A stretch of 64,000 bases of DNA from Gleimia coleocanis DSM 15436. GTDB lineage: Bacteria; Actinomycetota; Actinomycetes; Actinomycetales; Actinomycetaceae. Positions 1-9,343 of the stretch are shown here, one piece after another (positions within the stretch are counted from its first letter, which is position 1; every line of letters starts with the position of its first letter). The stretch is taken from the NCBI RefSeq assembly GCF_000159015.1, contig NZ_DS999540.1, positions 1 to 64,000 of the forward strand. The letters run 5' to 3'. The translations under genes and the position numbers were made by a program. A model generated the notes under the pieces. It saw nothing but the letters and a program-made list of their open reading frames with translations. It had not been told where the DNA came from and did not search any database.

Positions 1-2306
1 TCTTTAGCCCAACCCGCGTATGCGCGGAATGTATTAGGATTGAGAATAGTAGTTACCTCTGCAGCTCCGTTTCCGAAGAATCGGGCAAAGTTAAATTTTG
101 GTTCTGCAACTACAGTATTGTCTAAACCTGAGTGTGGGCCTGCTGGCTGGTACCATCCCTTGAATGTGAATCCATCGCGAGCAGGGACCTTGTCAGTTTG
201 AACTAGGCTACCAGTTGGAGAGACGTTTTCAACTGGGTAGGCGAACTTAGGAGCATACACAACGTAAAGCTGTGTGTAGTTACCATTAGTATCAGCGAAT
301 GCGCCCTGGTTAGGATCGTAAATTACCTCGCCACGCTGACCAAGTACCACGGTGTTTTCAGGAGTAAGGACGTAATCCCATTTGCCGATGGAGGTTTGGT
401 CATCGAATGGAGCAGCGTCACTGTTGTGAGTTGTGTAATGCAAGAATTTCGCATCACTAGCAACTGGATTGTATTCGCCGTTGCCTTTAGCAACCAGATA
501 GCCAATGTGGCGTGCAGGAGTTTCACTGTATGCAACGTTAGTGCTTGGTACGGATTTTTCGCTGATTGAAACGTTGATTTGCTTGGTTAGAGCACCAGTG
601 AGAATCACCGCAGATTCCTGATCAAGCACACGAACATCGTTCGCATCCAACGTAGCTTGAGGAGTAATAGTTACGTCCTTCTTAGCGTAAATATTTCCAC
701 CTACATGTTCAGCTGGATCCTGCTTACCTGGGAAGTTACGACCTTCCGCGTTGCGGTTATTGCGTAGAGTAGCATTGTCTACAGTTAGGACACCGTCATT
801 GTACACGCCACCACCGATCTGGTACGTGGTAGCGTTTTCCAGAACGTGACCCCCAGTAAGAGTAACAGTACCGTCATTGTAGATACCAGCGCCTAATACT
901 GCGAAGGAGTTCTTAATAGAACCACCTTCGATAGTTAGGGTGTTGCCAGCGCCGTTATAGATAGCGCCGCCGACAGTATCTTTCCATGCAAAACGGGTAC
1001 GTACGTTTGAGATGTTGGTATTGCGCAGTGTCAGATTAACGCTGCCACCTTCGCCACCACGACGGGTAGTTACAGTAATAGCGCCGCCATTTTCATCAGC
1101 TGTAATAGTGCTGAATGTAGAGTCTTCGATCAGTGCTTTGTAAGTGTTCGGCACACCCGTTGCTGCTTCGAATGCGATTGCACCACCGAAAGTCGCTATA
1201 GACGCGCCATTCCAACCAGCATCTGGACCTGTAAAGGTTGATGACTTAATAGTTAAACCGTTTGGATAAGTTGGGTTTGTAGCAGTTGGGTTACTACCTA
1301 CAACGGTGATGAAACCACCCGCGTGAACTACTTTAGCGCCCTTAGTGTTCGCTACGAAAGTTGAGTTCAGAATCTGTGCATAGGTGTTTTCGATTGCTAG
1401 TGCACCACCGGAAATACCGTAGCTATCGCCCAGTGCACCAATGGTAAAGGTGGAACGATCTACTAAAAGTGAGCCACCGTGGGTACGAATGGCGCCACCA
1501 GTGTTGAAACCTTTTGCAACATTGAAGGTTGAGTTAGCGACCTTAACTGTGGAGCCTTCGGTATAGACCGCGCCACCCTGGTTGCCACCTCCACCCACGT
1601 TAATGGCTGAGTTACCAGTAAACGTACAACCATCGAGGGTTAAAGTTGCGTTGGAAGTGAAGATCGCACCACCATTTGAAGCACCAGAGGTACTGGTATG
1701 GTTGTTTTCGAAAGTACAGTTGGTGCCAGTAATAACAGCTCCGGTAATTGCTGCTACCGCGCCGCCGTTACCTGCTCCACCTTCGTCACTTGCAACAGCA
1801 CCATGTGAGTTACTGATTTTCGCGCCATTAAGATTGAGCTTACCGTTTTGCCAAACCATCACAGCACCGCCATCACCCAGCTTGTTATTGGCTTTGCCGT
1901 TAGTGAGGTGAGTGTCGTTGTTTAGGTTCAGCGTAGCTTGAGAGTTTACCCAGAATCCACGCCATTTACCAGCGCCATCAATCGTAACGTTTGTGAACGT
2001 TGGAGCGCCAGAAACAATGAACATAGCCTTTTGGCTATCATCAGCATAGTTAGGATCTAAGGAAGCGGTAATGGTGAAGCCACCACCGTTAATAGTGCCA
2101 CTGTATCCGCTCGGGATTACCAGCGGTGTGGTTAAGGAGACATTACCAGTAAGGGTGATGTCAGATCCTGCTGTAATTGCTTGTTTTAAGCCAGCTTCGT
2201 CAGTAACGTTAGCGGCATAAGCACTTACAGGAATCAAGAGGCTGCCGAGAAGTGCAACCAAACCCCCTGTTACTGTCAACAGGGAGATTGTCTTTTTGGT
2301 TTTCAT
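1..2306 (-). CDS. Secreted beta-helix surface protein with InlB-type repeat, 3' end outside window
   Basis: The minus-strand frame starts with ATG at 2306 and stays open to base 1, so about 768 N-terminal residues are visible and the C-terminus lies outside the window. A signal peptide (MKTKK, hydrophobic core, cleavage near AYA-AN) is followed by some 500 residues of short Asn/Gly/Thr-rich strands with recurring GGA(I/V) and SxFxxN units, as in right-handed parallel beta-helix proteins (polymorphic outer-membrane/pectate-lyase-like repeats). From about residue 690 a segment with GFTFKGWY and YAGWAKD matches the Listeria-Bacteroides (InlB B) repeat. This suggests an adhesin-type surface protein. 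A wall anchor such as LPXTG cannot be seen because the end is missing. It is divergent from uvrB. Target and ligand are unknown. Confidence 0.82.
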   Translation of the reverse strand, partial: MKTKKTISLLTVTGGLVALLGSLLIPVSAYAANVTDEAGLKQAITAGSDITLTGNVSLTTPLVIPSGYSGTINGGGFTITASLDPNYADDSQKAMFIVSGAPTFTNVTIDGAGKWRGFWVNSQATLNLNNDTHLTNGKANNKLGDGGAVMVWQNGKLNLNGAKISNSHGAVASDEGGAGNGGAVAAITGAVITGTNCTFENNHTSTSGASNGGAIFTSNATLTLDGCTFTGNSAINVGGGGNQGGAVYTEGSTVKVANSTFNVAKGFNTGGAIRTHGGSLLVDRSTFTIGALGDSYGISGGALAIENTYAQILNSTFVANTKGAKVVHAGGFITVVGSNPTATNPTYPNGLTIKSSTFTGPDAGWNGASIATFGGAIAFEAATGVPNTYKALIEDSTFSTITADENGGAITVTTRRGGEGGSVNLTLRNTNISNVRTRFAWKDTVGGAIYNGAGNTLTIEGGSIKNSFAVLGAGIYNDGTVTLTGGHVLENATTYQIGGGVYNDGVLTVDNATLRNNRNAEGRNFPGKQDPAEHVGGNIYAKKDVTITPQATLDANDVRVLDQESAVILTGALTKQINVSISEKSVPSTNVAYSETPARHIGYLVAKGNGEYNPVASDAKFLHYTTHNSDAAPFDDQTSIGKWDYVLTPENTVVLGQRGEVIYDPNQGAFADTNGNYTQLYVVYAPKFAYPVENVSPTGSLVQTDKVPARDGFTFKGWYQPAGPHSGLDNTVVAEPKFNFARFFGNGAAEVTTILNPNTFRAYAGWAK

Positions 2307-2398
2307 TTTATTCCGTTCAGATTGACTTTCACGGGTGTATATATAGTCATACAAATATTAGTATAACTCTGATTTAGAAGTATTTTAAGAGCGGGGTG

Positions 2399-2412
2399 CG
2401 AATATATTTTCG
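2399..2412. promoter_or_regulatory. Possible degenerate LexA-like box before uvrB
   Basis: CGAATATATTTTCG has the symmetric outer bases of the Gram-positive SOS box (CGAAC-N4-GTTCG) but differs at one position in each arm. It lies in the 154-base gap between the divergent adhesin gene and uvrB. The match is weak and could be chance in AT-rich DNA. The rest of the gap is AT-rich and presumably holds both promoters; a TATACT lies near 2363 on the minus strand. Confidence 0.25.
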
Positions 2413-2460
2413 AATAATATTAAAAGTTACTTAATGCGTAAGCCTTGTATTCTAATTGTT

Positions 2461-4536
2461 GTGAGTGAGTTAATTAAACGGCGTACCACCCCCTTCGAGG
2501 TAATTTCTGAGTACACGCCATCAGGCGATCAACCTAAAGCTATCCGTGAACTAACTGAGCGTATCAATGCGGGGGAAAGAGACATAACTCTGCTTGGCGC
2601 CACAGGCACAGGTAAATCAGCTACTGCAGCTTGGCTGATAGAGCAGGTACAGCGCCCGACCCTAATAATGGCACCAAATAAAACCCTGGCTGCGCAACTA
2701 GCGTCAGAGCTACGAAACCTACTTCCAAATAATGCAGTCGAATACTTTGTATCCTACTACGATTACTATCAGCCAGAGGCTTACGTTCCCCAGACAGATA
2801 CTTTCATTGAAAAGGATTCCTCAATCAACGAGGAAGTAGAACGTCTGCGTCACTCAGCTACGAACTCATTATTAACCCGACGTGACACAGTGGTGGTTTC
2901 CTCAGTGTCGTGCATCTATGGTTTAGGTACACCAGAGGAATACGTCAATCGTATGGTTGAGCTAGAAAACGGCATGCGTGTGGAACGTGATGAATTATTA
3001 CGCCAATTAGTCTCTATGCAATACACCCGAAACGATATGGATTTCCGGCGTGGGACTTTCCGCGTCAGAGGCGACACCATTGAAATCATTCCCGTTTACG
3101 AAGAACTAGCTATTCGTATCGAAATGTTCGGCGATGAAATCGACAGCTTGGCTGTATTACATCCTTTGACAGGTGAATTAATCCGTGAAGTCGATCATAC
3201 GTTCTTATTTCCTGCATCCCACTATGTTGCAGGAAAGGAACGAATGCAGCGTGCAATTAGTTCAATCCAAGCTGAGCTCGATGAACGTACTGAATGGTTC
3301 ACTCAACGTAACAAACTACTTGAAGCGCAACGTCTGCGTATGCGTACTACGTATGACCTTGAGATGCTTAGAGAAATAGGGTCGTGTGCGGGTATTGAAA
3401 ACTATTCGCGCCATATTGACGGACGTGCTGCGGGGACTCCTCCACATACGTTGTTGGATTATTTTCCAGATGATTTTTTGCTCATCATCGACGAATCACA
3501 CGTTACCGTACCGCAGATTAGAGGAATGTTTGAAGGCGATATGGCGCGTAAACGCACTCTGGTAGACCATGGTTTTCGCTTGCCTTCTGCGATGGATAAT
3601 CGTCCTTTACGATTTGCTGAGTTTCAAGAACGCGTCGGACAGACGGTTTATCTGTCTGCTACGCCCGGAGCATATGAGTTAGAGCATTCACACGGGGTAG
3701 TTGAGCAGATTATTCGTCCTACAGGTTTGGTCGATCCAAAGATTGTTGTAAAGCCGACACAACAGCAGATTGATGACTTATTAGGAGAAATACAAGAACG
3801 AGTTTCTCGGAACGAACGTGTGCTGGTCACAACTTTAACGAAACGGATGGCAGAGGAGCTTACAACTTACTTTTCTGAACGCGGAGTCAGAGTTGAGTAT
3901 TTACATTCTGACGTAGATACGTTGCGCCGAGTGGAACTATTGCGTGAGCTACGTTTAGGTAAATTCGACGTGCTGGTCGGCATCAACTTGTTACGTGAGG
4001 GGTTAGACTTGCCCGAAGTATCTCTGGTAGCGATTTTGGATGCTGACAAAGAAGGGTTCTTACGTTCTACCACTTCTTTGATTCAGACGATTGGGCGTGC
4101 TGCCCGCAACGTATCTGGCGAAGTTCACATGTATGCGGATAAGATTACTGATTCTATGCGTGTAGCTATCGCGGAAACTGAGCGACGTCGCGAAATTCAA
4201 CTGGCATATAATCACGAAAATGGTATTGATCCGCGGCCATTGCGTAAGAAAATCCAAGATGTCACAGACATGTTGGCACGTGAGGATGTGGATACACAAA
4301 CCTTGCTTCAGGGAGGTTACAGAAAACCACAAAACGGTAAAAATGCTTCTACCACTGCCTCAAGTAAACCTGAAAGAGTTGGATCAAAAGCTGAGGGTGA
4401 ACTTTTGGAACTCATTGAACAACTTACAGCGCAAATGCATTTAGCTGCTGAAGACCTACAGTTTGAGCTAGCAGCGCACTATCGTGATGAGCTAAAGGAA
4501 TTAAAACAAGAGTTACGTCAAATGCGTTCTGCATAA
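2461..4536 (+). CDS. uvrB: Excinuclease ABC subunit B
   Basis: UvrB is the damage-verifying helicase of nucleotide excision repair. It is loaded by UvrA and then recruits UvrC. Visible: Walker A GATGTGKS (residues 46-53 from this start), the beta-hairpin region [10 protein letters not shown], the DESHVTVPQ box, the helicase motif VYLSATPG, the QTIGRAAR motif VI, and a C-terminal UVR domain ([18 protein letters not shown]) that contacts UvrC. The frame also allows an ATG at 2434, but it has no ribosome binding site and adds nine unconserved residues. The GTG at 2461 has TATTCT seven bases upstream, which fits a leaderless start. About 691 aa, normal for the family. It is monocistronic; uvrA and uvrC lie elsewhere in the window. 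Confidence 0.95.
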   Translation: MSELIKRRTTPFEVISEYTPSGDQPKAIRELTERINAGERDITLLGATGTGKSATAAWLIEQVQRPTLIMAPNKTLAAQLASELRNLLPNNAVEYFVSYYDYYQPEAYVPQTDTFIEKDSSINEEVERLRHSATNSLLTRRDTVVVSSVSCIYGLGTPEEYVNRMVELENGMRVERDELLRQLVSMQYTRNDMDFRRGTFRVRGDTIEIIPVYEELAIRIEMFGDEIDSLAVLHPLTGELIREVDHTFLFPASHYVAGKERMQRAISSIQAELDERTEWFTQRNKLLEAQRLRMRTTYDLEMLREIGSCAGIENYSRHIDGRAAGTPPHTLLDYFPDDFLLIIDESHVTVPQIRGMFEGDMARKRTLVDHGFRLPSAMDNRPLRFAEFQERVGQTVYLSATPGAYELEHSHGVVEQIIRPTGLVDPKIVVKPTQQQIDDLLGEIQERVSRNERVLVTTLTKRMAEELTTYFSERGVRVEYLHSDVDTLRRVELLRELRLGKFDVLVGINLLREGLDLPEVSLVAILDADKEGFLRSTTSLIQTIGRAARNVSGEVHMYADKITDSMRVAIAETERRREIQLAYNHENGIDPRPLRKKIQDVTDMLAREDVDTQTLLQGGYRKPQNGKNASTTASSKPERVGSKAEGELLELIEQLTAQMHLAAEDLQFELAAHYRDELKELKQELRQMRSA

Positions 4537-4621
4537 CAGGTTTCTTCATAAGCACCTTACGTAAAACTCAGGTAAATTAGAGAAGTATTCTTATAAATTT
4601 CATAGAAAATCGGAGACTATA

Positions 4622-5650
4622 TTGAATTTATCGTTGGATGCAAGTGCAGCACCAACCATGGATGTCCACCTGGTTGCTTGGATTGGTCTGATCGCCATCG
4701 TAATTGCTCTTATTACTGTTGATATCGTTGGACACGTACGGACTCCACATGCTCCGACTTTGAAGGAAGCTGGCTTATGGACTGCTGGCTACGTAACCCT
4801 AGCGATCTCTTTCGGTTTTGTAGTTTGGGCATTATGGGGATTGAAGTTTGCTGGAGAATATTGGGCAGGCTGGATTACTGAATGGTCGCTTTCTCTGGAT
4901 AACCTCTTCGTATTCGTTATCATCATTGCAGCTTTTCGAGTACCGCGTGAATATCAGCAGAAAGTTTTGCTATCTGGCATTATTATCGCTCTAGTACTGC
5001 GATTTGTTTTCATTCTTATCGGTGCGACACTGATAGAACAGTTCTCTTGGATTTTCTATATCTTTGGCTTGTGGTTAATCTGGACAGCTATTTCGCAAGT
5101 GCGTGAAGCTACCAACCATAATCAGCATGATGAAGAATACGAAGAACCATTGTTCGTGCGTTTCACTCGCCGTTTCTTCCCTGTAACAGACGGCTTCCTC
5201 TCAGATAAGCTGCTACATCGTCATGCTGGAAAGACATACTTGACGCCTATGTTGCTTGTCATTATTGCCGTTGGTTCTGCTGATCTGATGTTTGCCTTCG
5301 ACTCGATTCCCGCAATCTTTGGTTTAACAAACGAGCCGTACTTAGTCTTTGCAGCCAATGCATTCGCGTTGTTAGGCTTACGTCAACTGTATTTCCTAAT
5401 CGACGGACTATTGGAACGCTTAGTCTACCTTCACTGGGGACTGGCCGCGATTCTGGGTTTCATCGGCGTGAAGCTGATTCTTCATGCAATGCATGAAAAC
5501 AACCTCTCTTTTGTTAACGGTGGTCAGCCATTCCACGTTCCAGAAGTAGGGATTCCCGCTTCATTAGCTTTCATTGTGGCTACGCTTACCCTAACTATCG
5601 TTGCTTCAATATGGAAGTCAAACTCGGTAGCTTCTAAGACCGCGGACTAA
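4622..5650 (+). CDS. TerC-family integral membrane protein
   Basis: A 342-aa multi-pass membrane protein with about eight or nine hydrophobic segments. The TerC signature WSLSLDNLFVFVII (residues 88-101) contains the conserved acidic residue of the family, and a second acidic membrane motif occurs at SADLMFAFDSIPAIFGLT. TerC proteins are linked to tellurite resistance and, more recently, to manganese efflux and metallation of exported enzymes; which applies here is not known. The start is TTG at 4622 with a GGAG Shine-Dalgarno seven bases upstream, and no better ATG is present. It is followed 89 bases later by the P-type ATPase gene, with an inverted repeat between them. Confidence 0.88.
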   Translation: MNLSLDASAAPTMDVHLVAWIGLIAIVIALITVDIVGHVRTPHAPTLKEAGLWTAGYVTLAISFGFVVWALWGLKFAGEYWAGWITEWSLSLDNLFVFVIIIAAFRVPREYQQKVLLSGIIIALVLRFVFILIGATLIEQFSWIFYIFGLWLIWTAISQVREATNHNQHDEEYEEPLFVRFTRRFFPVTDGFLSDKLLHRHAGKTYLTPMLLVIIAVGSADLMFAFDSIPAIFGLTNEPYLVFAANAFALLGLRQLYFLIDGLLERLVYLHWGLAAILGFIGVKLILHAMHENNLSFVNGGQPFHVPEVGIPASLAFIVATLTLTIVASIWKSNSVASKTAD

Positions 5651-5667
5651 GCTAGTCATGAACCGCG

Positions 5668-5703
5668 CGAGGGCGGTCGGCTACATGAAGCTGTCCGCCC
5701 TCG
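5668..5703. repeat. Inverted pair of the CGAGGGCG motif
   Basis: CGAGGGCGG at 5668-5676 and CCGCCCTCG at 5695-5703 form a 9-bp inverted repeat with an 18-base loop. The bases after it are AAAAATA, not a T-run, so it is a poor terminator for the plus-strand genes on either side. Both arms are copies of the dispersed 8-mer described in the repeat-family entry. Confidence 0.75.
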
Positions 5704-5739
5704 AAAAATATCTGGTCAAACAAACAGAACTGAGAAATA

Positions 5740-8109
5740 ATGGCTCTGGTGGAAACCAAGAAACCAATCGGATTAACTACGCAACAGGTAGCCGAAGCAC
5801 AAGCACGAGGTGAAAGTAACTATGTGCGACGGACCTCGTCGCGACCACTTTCAACTATTATCAGAGCCAACATTTTTACCCTCTTCAACGCGATTTTAAC
5901 CACGGCTATAATTATTGTAATTCTTGTCGGATCAATCCAGGATTCAGTATTCGGCATAGTAATGATCTCTAATGCGGTTATCGGTATCTTTTCAGAAATC
6001 CGCGCTAAAAGAACGCTGGACTCCCTTGCTATTTTAGAAACCCCGCACACCACAGTGATTCGTGACGGGCAGGAACATCAGATTTCATCAAACGATATCG
6101 TCCTTAACGATCTAATCGTGCTAAAACAGGGAGCGCAGGTTCCGGCAGACGGGGTTACTGTCTCGTCTATGGCCCTTAAGATTGATGAATCAATGCTGAC
6201 GGGTGAGTCCGTAGCCGTCCGTAAAAAACCCGAAGATACGGTTCTTTCGGGCACCGTAGTAGTGGCAGGTGAAGGAATCATTCGGACCACTGCCATAGGA
6301 AAAGATGCCTACGCGCAGCAACTAACCGAGCAGGCAAAAAAGTTTAAGAAAGCCCATTCTGAAATTGTTGATGGTATTAACGTAATATTAAAAGTCATTT
6401 CTTGGGCGATAGTTCCGGTAGTTGCGTTGTTGGTGTGGTCACAACTGAACCATGGGGAACAAGATTGGCGTCACGCGATTATTCTTGCGATTGCCGGAGT
6501 AGTAGGGATGATTCCACAGGGCTTAGTCTTATTAACCTCTCTTAACTTCGCAATCGCGGCTGCTGGCTTGGCTCGTAAACAAGTACTTATCCAAGAACTT
6601 AATGCGGTGGAGGTTTTGGCACGTGTGGACCGTCTTTGCGTTGATAAAACCGGCACTTTAACATCTGGTGCTATTACAGGCCGGGAAATTATTGCCTTAA
6701 ACTCGAGCTACTCAGAAGAAAACTCGGTTGCTCACCAAGCTCTTTCAGTTTTAGTAGCAGATGGTACAAACGAAACTGCAATTGCTACCGCTGGACTATT
6801 AAAAACTACGCAACTTTCTGGTGGTACTCTGGTGCCTTTTGACTCTACTCGCAAGTGGAGTGCCTATAGCACGGCAACGGAAACTTGGTATTTCGGCGCC
6901 CCTGAAATTATTTCAGCCTCTGCTGCAAATCAGTTGGAAGTAATGCAACAGGTAAATGTACTTGCCGAAACTGGTGCGCGCGTACTGTGCTTAGCGCATT
7001 CGCCGCAGGGGAAAATGTCAGATGATGATCCGCATTTCTTACCTGGTTTGACTGTTGTTTTGCTGGTGGTTTTGGAAGAAGAAGTTCGTCCAGATGCTGC
7101 AGAAACAATGGAATACTTCCAGCGTCAGGGAGTAGAGATCAAAGTTATATCGGGTGATAATCCGGTTACAGTAGGCGCAATTGCGTGTCGTGTAGGTATC
7201 ACTAGCGGGGAAGTTAAAGTGCTGGACGCGCGTGATATTCCTGTTGAAGCGTTACATGAGGATATTGGACAGTTAGCTGTCATCATGTCTGAATATAATG
7301 TGTTTGGGCGGGTTACCCCAGAGGTTAAGCGAGCAATGGTACATGCGTTACAGCATTATGACCATACTGTGGCTATGACTGGTGACGGTGTTAATGATGT
7401 TTTAGCTTTAAAGGACGCTGACCTGGGGATCGCGATGGGTTCTGGGGCGCAAGCTACTAAAGCGGTTGCAAAGGTGGTTTTGGTTGATGGTAGGTTCGGG
7501 AAGCTACCGTCTGTGGTTGCGGAAGGGCGTCGTATTATTGCAAATATGGAGCGGGTTTCTTCTCTTTTCCTAACTAAAACTACTTATTCTGCGTTCCTAG
7601 CGGTAATGGTGTCACTGTTTGCTTTACGGTATCCTTTCTTGCCGCGTCATTTAACTTTAATTGGTTCACTTACTATTGGTATCCCAGCATTTTTCCTGGC
7701 ATTAGAACCCAACTTTCGTCGGTATCGTCCGGGTTTCTTAGAACGGACGCTGTGGCTGGCTATCCCTTCGGGTGTTTTCCTTGCTATGAGTGCTTTGGCA
7801 GGCTATCAATGGTTTGCTGTGGATTCTAAAATGGCTGCTACTGTAGCCTCTTTAACAGTGGTTGCGGGTGGTCTTTACTTGCTGTCTGTGATGTCTCGTC
7901 CGCTAACTGTGGTGCGTAGTCTGCTGCTTTTAAGTATGGCTGGGTTAGGGATACTAGCTGTGTTGCTTCAGTTAGGACGTGATTTCTTTGCGCTTACTTG
8001 GCCTACGTCGCAGGGGTGGGTTTTCATCGGCTTGGCATTCGTTTGCCTAGCGATCATTTTCGAGGGCGTCGCATACAACTACCGTCATAAGTTCAACTCA
8101 CCGTCATAA
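5740..8109 (+). CDS. P-type cation-transporting ATPase, CtpE-like
   Basis: A 789-aa P-type ATPase. It has the actuator-domain motif TGES (SMLTGESVAVRK), the phosphorylated aspartate D302 in DKTGTLTSG, and the hinge motif TGDGVNDVLALKDADLGIAMGSG. About eight to ten membrane segments are arranged as in P-type pumps, and the helix-4 region reads GVVGMIPQGLVLLTS. There is no N-terminal heavy-metal domain. Length and motifs resemble mycobacterial CtpE, which is linked to calcium uptake; the ion here is an inference. Its stop codon TAA is part of the Shine-Dalgarno TAAGGAG of the following sialidase gene, so the two are probably translationally coupled. A copy of the dispersed 8-mer lies at its 3' end (8061). 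Confidence 0.85.
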   Translation: MALVETKKPIGLTTQQVAEAQARGESNYVRRTSSRPLSTIIRANIFTLFNAILTTAIIIVILVGSIQDSVFGIVMISNAVIGIFSEIRAKRTLDSLAILETPHTTVIRDGQEHQISSNDIVLNDLIVLKQGAQVPADGVTVSSMALKIDESMLTGESVAVRKKPEDTVLSGTVVVAGEGIIRTTAIGKDAYAQQLTEQAKKFKKAHSEIVDGINVILKVISWAIVPVVALLVWSQLNHGEQDWRHAIILAIAGVVGMIPQGLVLLTSLNFAIAAAGLARKQVLIQELNAVEVLARVDRLCVDKTGTLTSGAITGREIIALNSSYSEENSVAHQALSVLVADGTNETAIATAGLLKTTQLSGGTLVPFDSTRKWSAYSTATETWYFGAPEIISASAANQLEVMQQVNVLAETGARVLCLAHSPQGKMSDDDPHFLPGLTVVLLVVLEEEVRPDAAETMEYFQRQGVEIKVISGDNPVTVGAIACRVGITSGEVKVLDARDIPVEALHEDIGQLAVIMSEYNVFGRVTPEVKRAMVHALQHYDHTVAMTGDGVNDVLALKDADLGIAMGSGAQATKAVAKVVLVDGRFGKLPSVVAEGRRIIANMERVSSLFLTKTTYSAFLAVMVSLFALRYPFLPRHLTLIGSLTIGIPAFFLALEPNFRRYRPGFLERTLWLAIPSGVFLAMSALAGYQWFAVDSKMAATVASLTVVAGGLYLLSVMSRPLTVVRSLLLLSMAGLGILAVLLQLGRDFFALTWPTSQGWVFIGLAFVCLAIIFEGVAYNYRHKFNSPS

Positions 8110-8118
8110 GGAGTAGAA

Positions 8119-9195
8119 ATGCAGGTTTCAGAACCAGTCGAGGTTGTTTCAGCAGAGCAGATTAAGACGTTGTTGCCAACTGTTGTGGAGGTGCGTGTAC
8201 CCGCCCTCGGGAAAATACCAAGGGAAGGTGAAGGTGAGGAGTTATTAGTAGCCTTTGATACGCGCCTAGAACCAGTTGATAGTGATTGGGAAGCAACTGG
8301 TGGAGCTATGGCAGCGGATCTGCCGAATCCAAATTCTTTAGGGCTTGTTACAGGGGAGCTAACGAATACGGGCTTACACTTTAATAGTCCAAAAATTTGG
8401 AAAAATGGCCAGATCGATCCTAAAACTGGGTTCTCAGACCCTTGTATTTTAACCTCGGGAGACGTGATTGCGATTGTACACGCACGTAGTTCTCAGGTAG
8501 GGTTTTTTGGTTCAGCAGGTTTGAACGGGGAATCAGAACAGCTTTTGAAAATTGAAGTAGCGCGCTCAGTTGATGGTGGAAAAACTTGGAGTCATTCAGA
8601 TGTAAGCGCTTCAGTGTATGGAGACTTTGCTGGTATTTTCGCTACTAGCGGGCACGGGGTCGTAATTCCTTTCCCGCAGGGAGAAACCTGGGCAGTTCCA
8701 CTTGTCTGCCGCAAAGTGGACGGCACAACAACTCATATGACTATGCGTTCTGCAGATCGCGGTCTTACCTGGGTGGCAGGGCAACCGATTGGTGAAGATA
8801 TGGATGAGACTGCCTACGGAATGCTGGATGGCAAACTTGTCTTGAGCGCACGTCGGACCAGTGCTTATAAGAATGGAGCTCTTGGGCGCTTCTGGGCAGT
8901 TTCTGATGATGCTGGATTAACTTGGTCTGAACCTATCTGGGATGAAAACCTACCCGCCGCTGCCTGTAACGCTGCTTTAATCACGTCTGACCGGGGACTA
9001 TTCTTTGCTTATCCCGGTGCGGGGAGGCAAGAAGGCTACCTGGCATTTAAACGTAATATGGAAGAACCTTGGGAAAATCTTGGAAAGTTTACCGAGGGTG
9101 CTTGTGGCTACGTTGAGGGTGCTTGGATCGCTAACCGGTTGGTACTACTTTATGAAACCCCTGCCGGTATTTATGCGCGTACGGTACAAATCTGA
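8119..9195 (+). CDS. Sialidase-like six-bladed propeller protein (GH33), no signal peptide
   Basis: A 358-aa protein with three Asp-boxes, SVDGGKTW (150-157), SADRGLTW (211-218) and SDDAGLTW (262-269), typical of bacterial exo-alpha-sialidases. The N-terminal VRVPAL (25-30) corresponds to the sialidase RIP motif carrying the first arginine of the sialate-binding triad; LSARRTS near 242 and LLYET near 343 may supply later active-site residues. No signal peptide, membrane segment or anchor is seen, so it should act in the cytoplasm, perhaps on imported sialoglycans, unless exported another way. The start ATG follows AAGGAG that overlaps the ATPase stop. Other beta-propeller hydrolases with Asp-boxes remain possible. 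Confidence 0.8.
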   Translation: MQVSEPVEVVSAEQIKTLLPTVVEVRVPALGKIPREGEGEELLVAFDTRLEPVDSDWEATGGAMAADLPNPNSLGLVTGELTNTGLHFNSPKIWKNGQIDPKTGFSDPCILTSGDVIAIVHARSSQVGFFGSAGLNGESEQLLKIEVARSVDGGKTWSHSDVSASVYGDFAGIFATSGHGVVIPFPQGETWAVPLVCRKVDGTTTHMTMRSADRGLTWVAGQPIGEDMDETAYGMLDGKLVLSARRTSAYKNGALGRFWAVSDDAGLTWSEPIWDENLPAAACNAALITSDRGLFFAYPGAGRQEGYLAFKRNMEEPWENLGKFTEGACGYVEGAWIANRLVLLYETPAGIYARTVQI

Positions 9196-9343
9196 ACCGA
9201 ACATAGGCTTACAAAACGATAAATTTTATATATTTCTAGGTTGATACTGGGTAAAATAGAGGATGAAAGACTGTGCCTTTTACATATGCTAGGAAACTGG
9301 CGAATGTAAGGGACACCCTCCCAATCATCTGAAAAGAGTAGAG

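Noticed and set aside
1-2306. CRISPR-like or tandem DNA repeat array
   Set aside because: Repetition follows the beta-helix codons (GGTGG blocks) without regular spacers.
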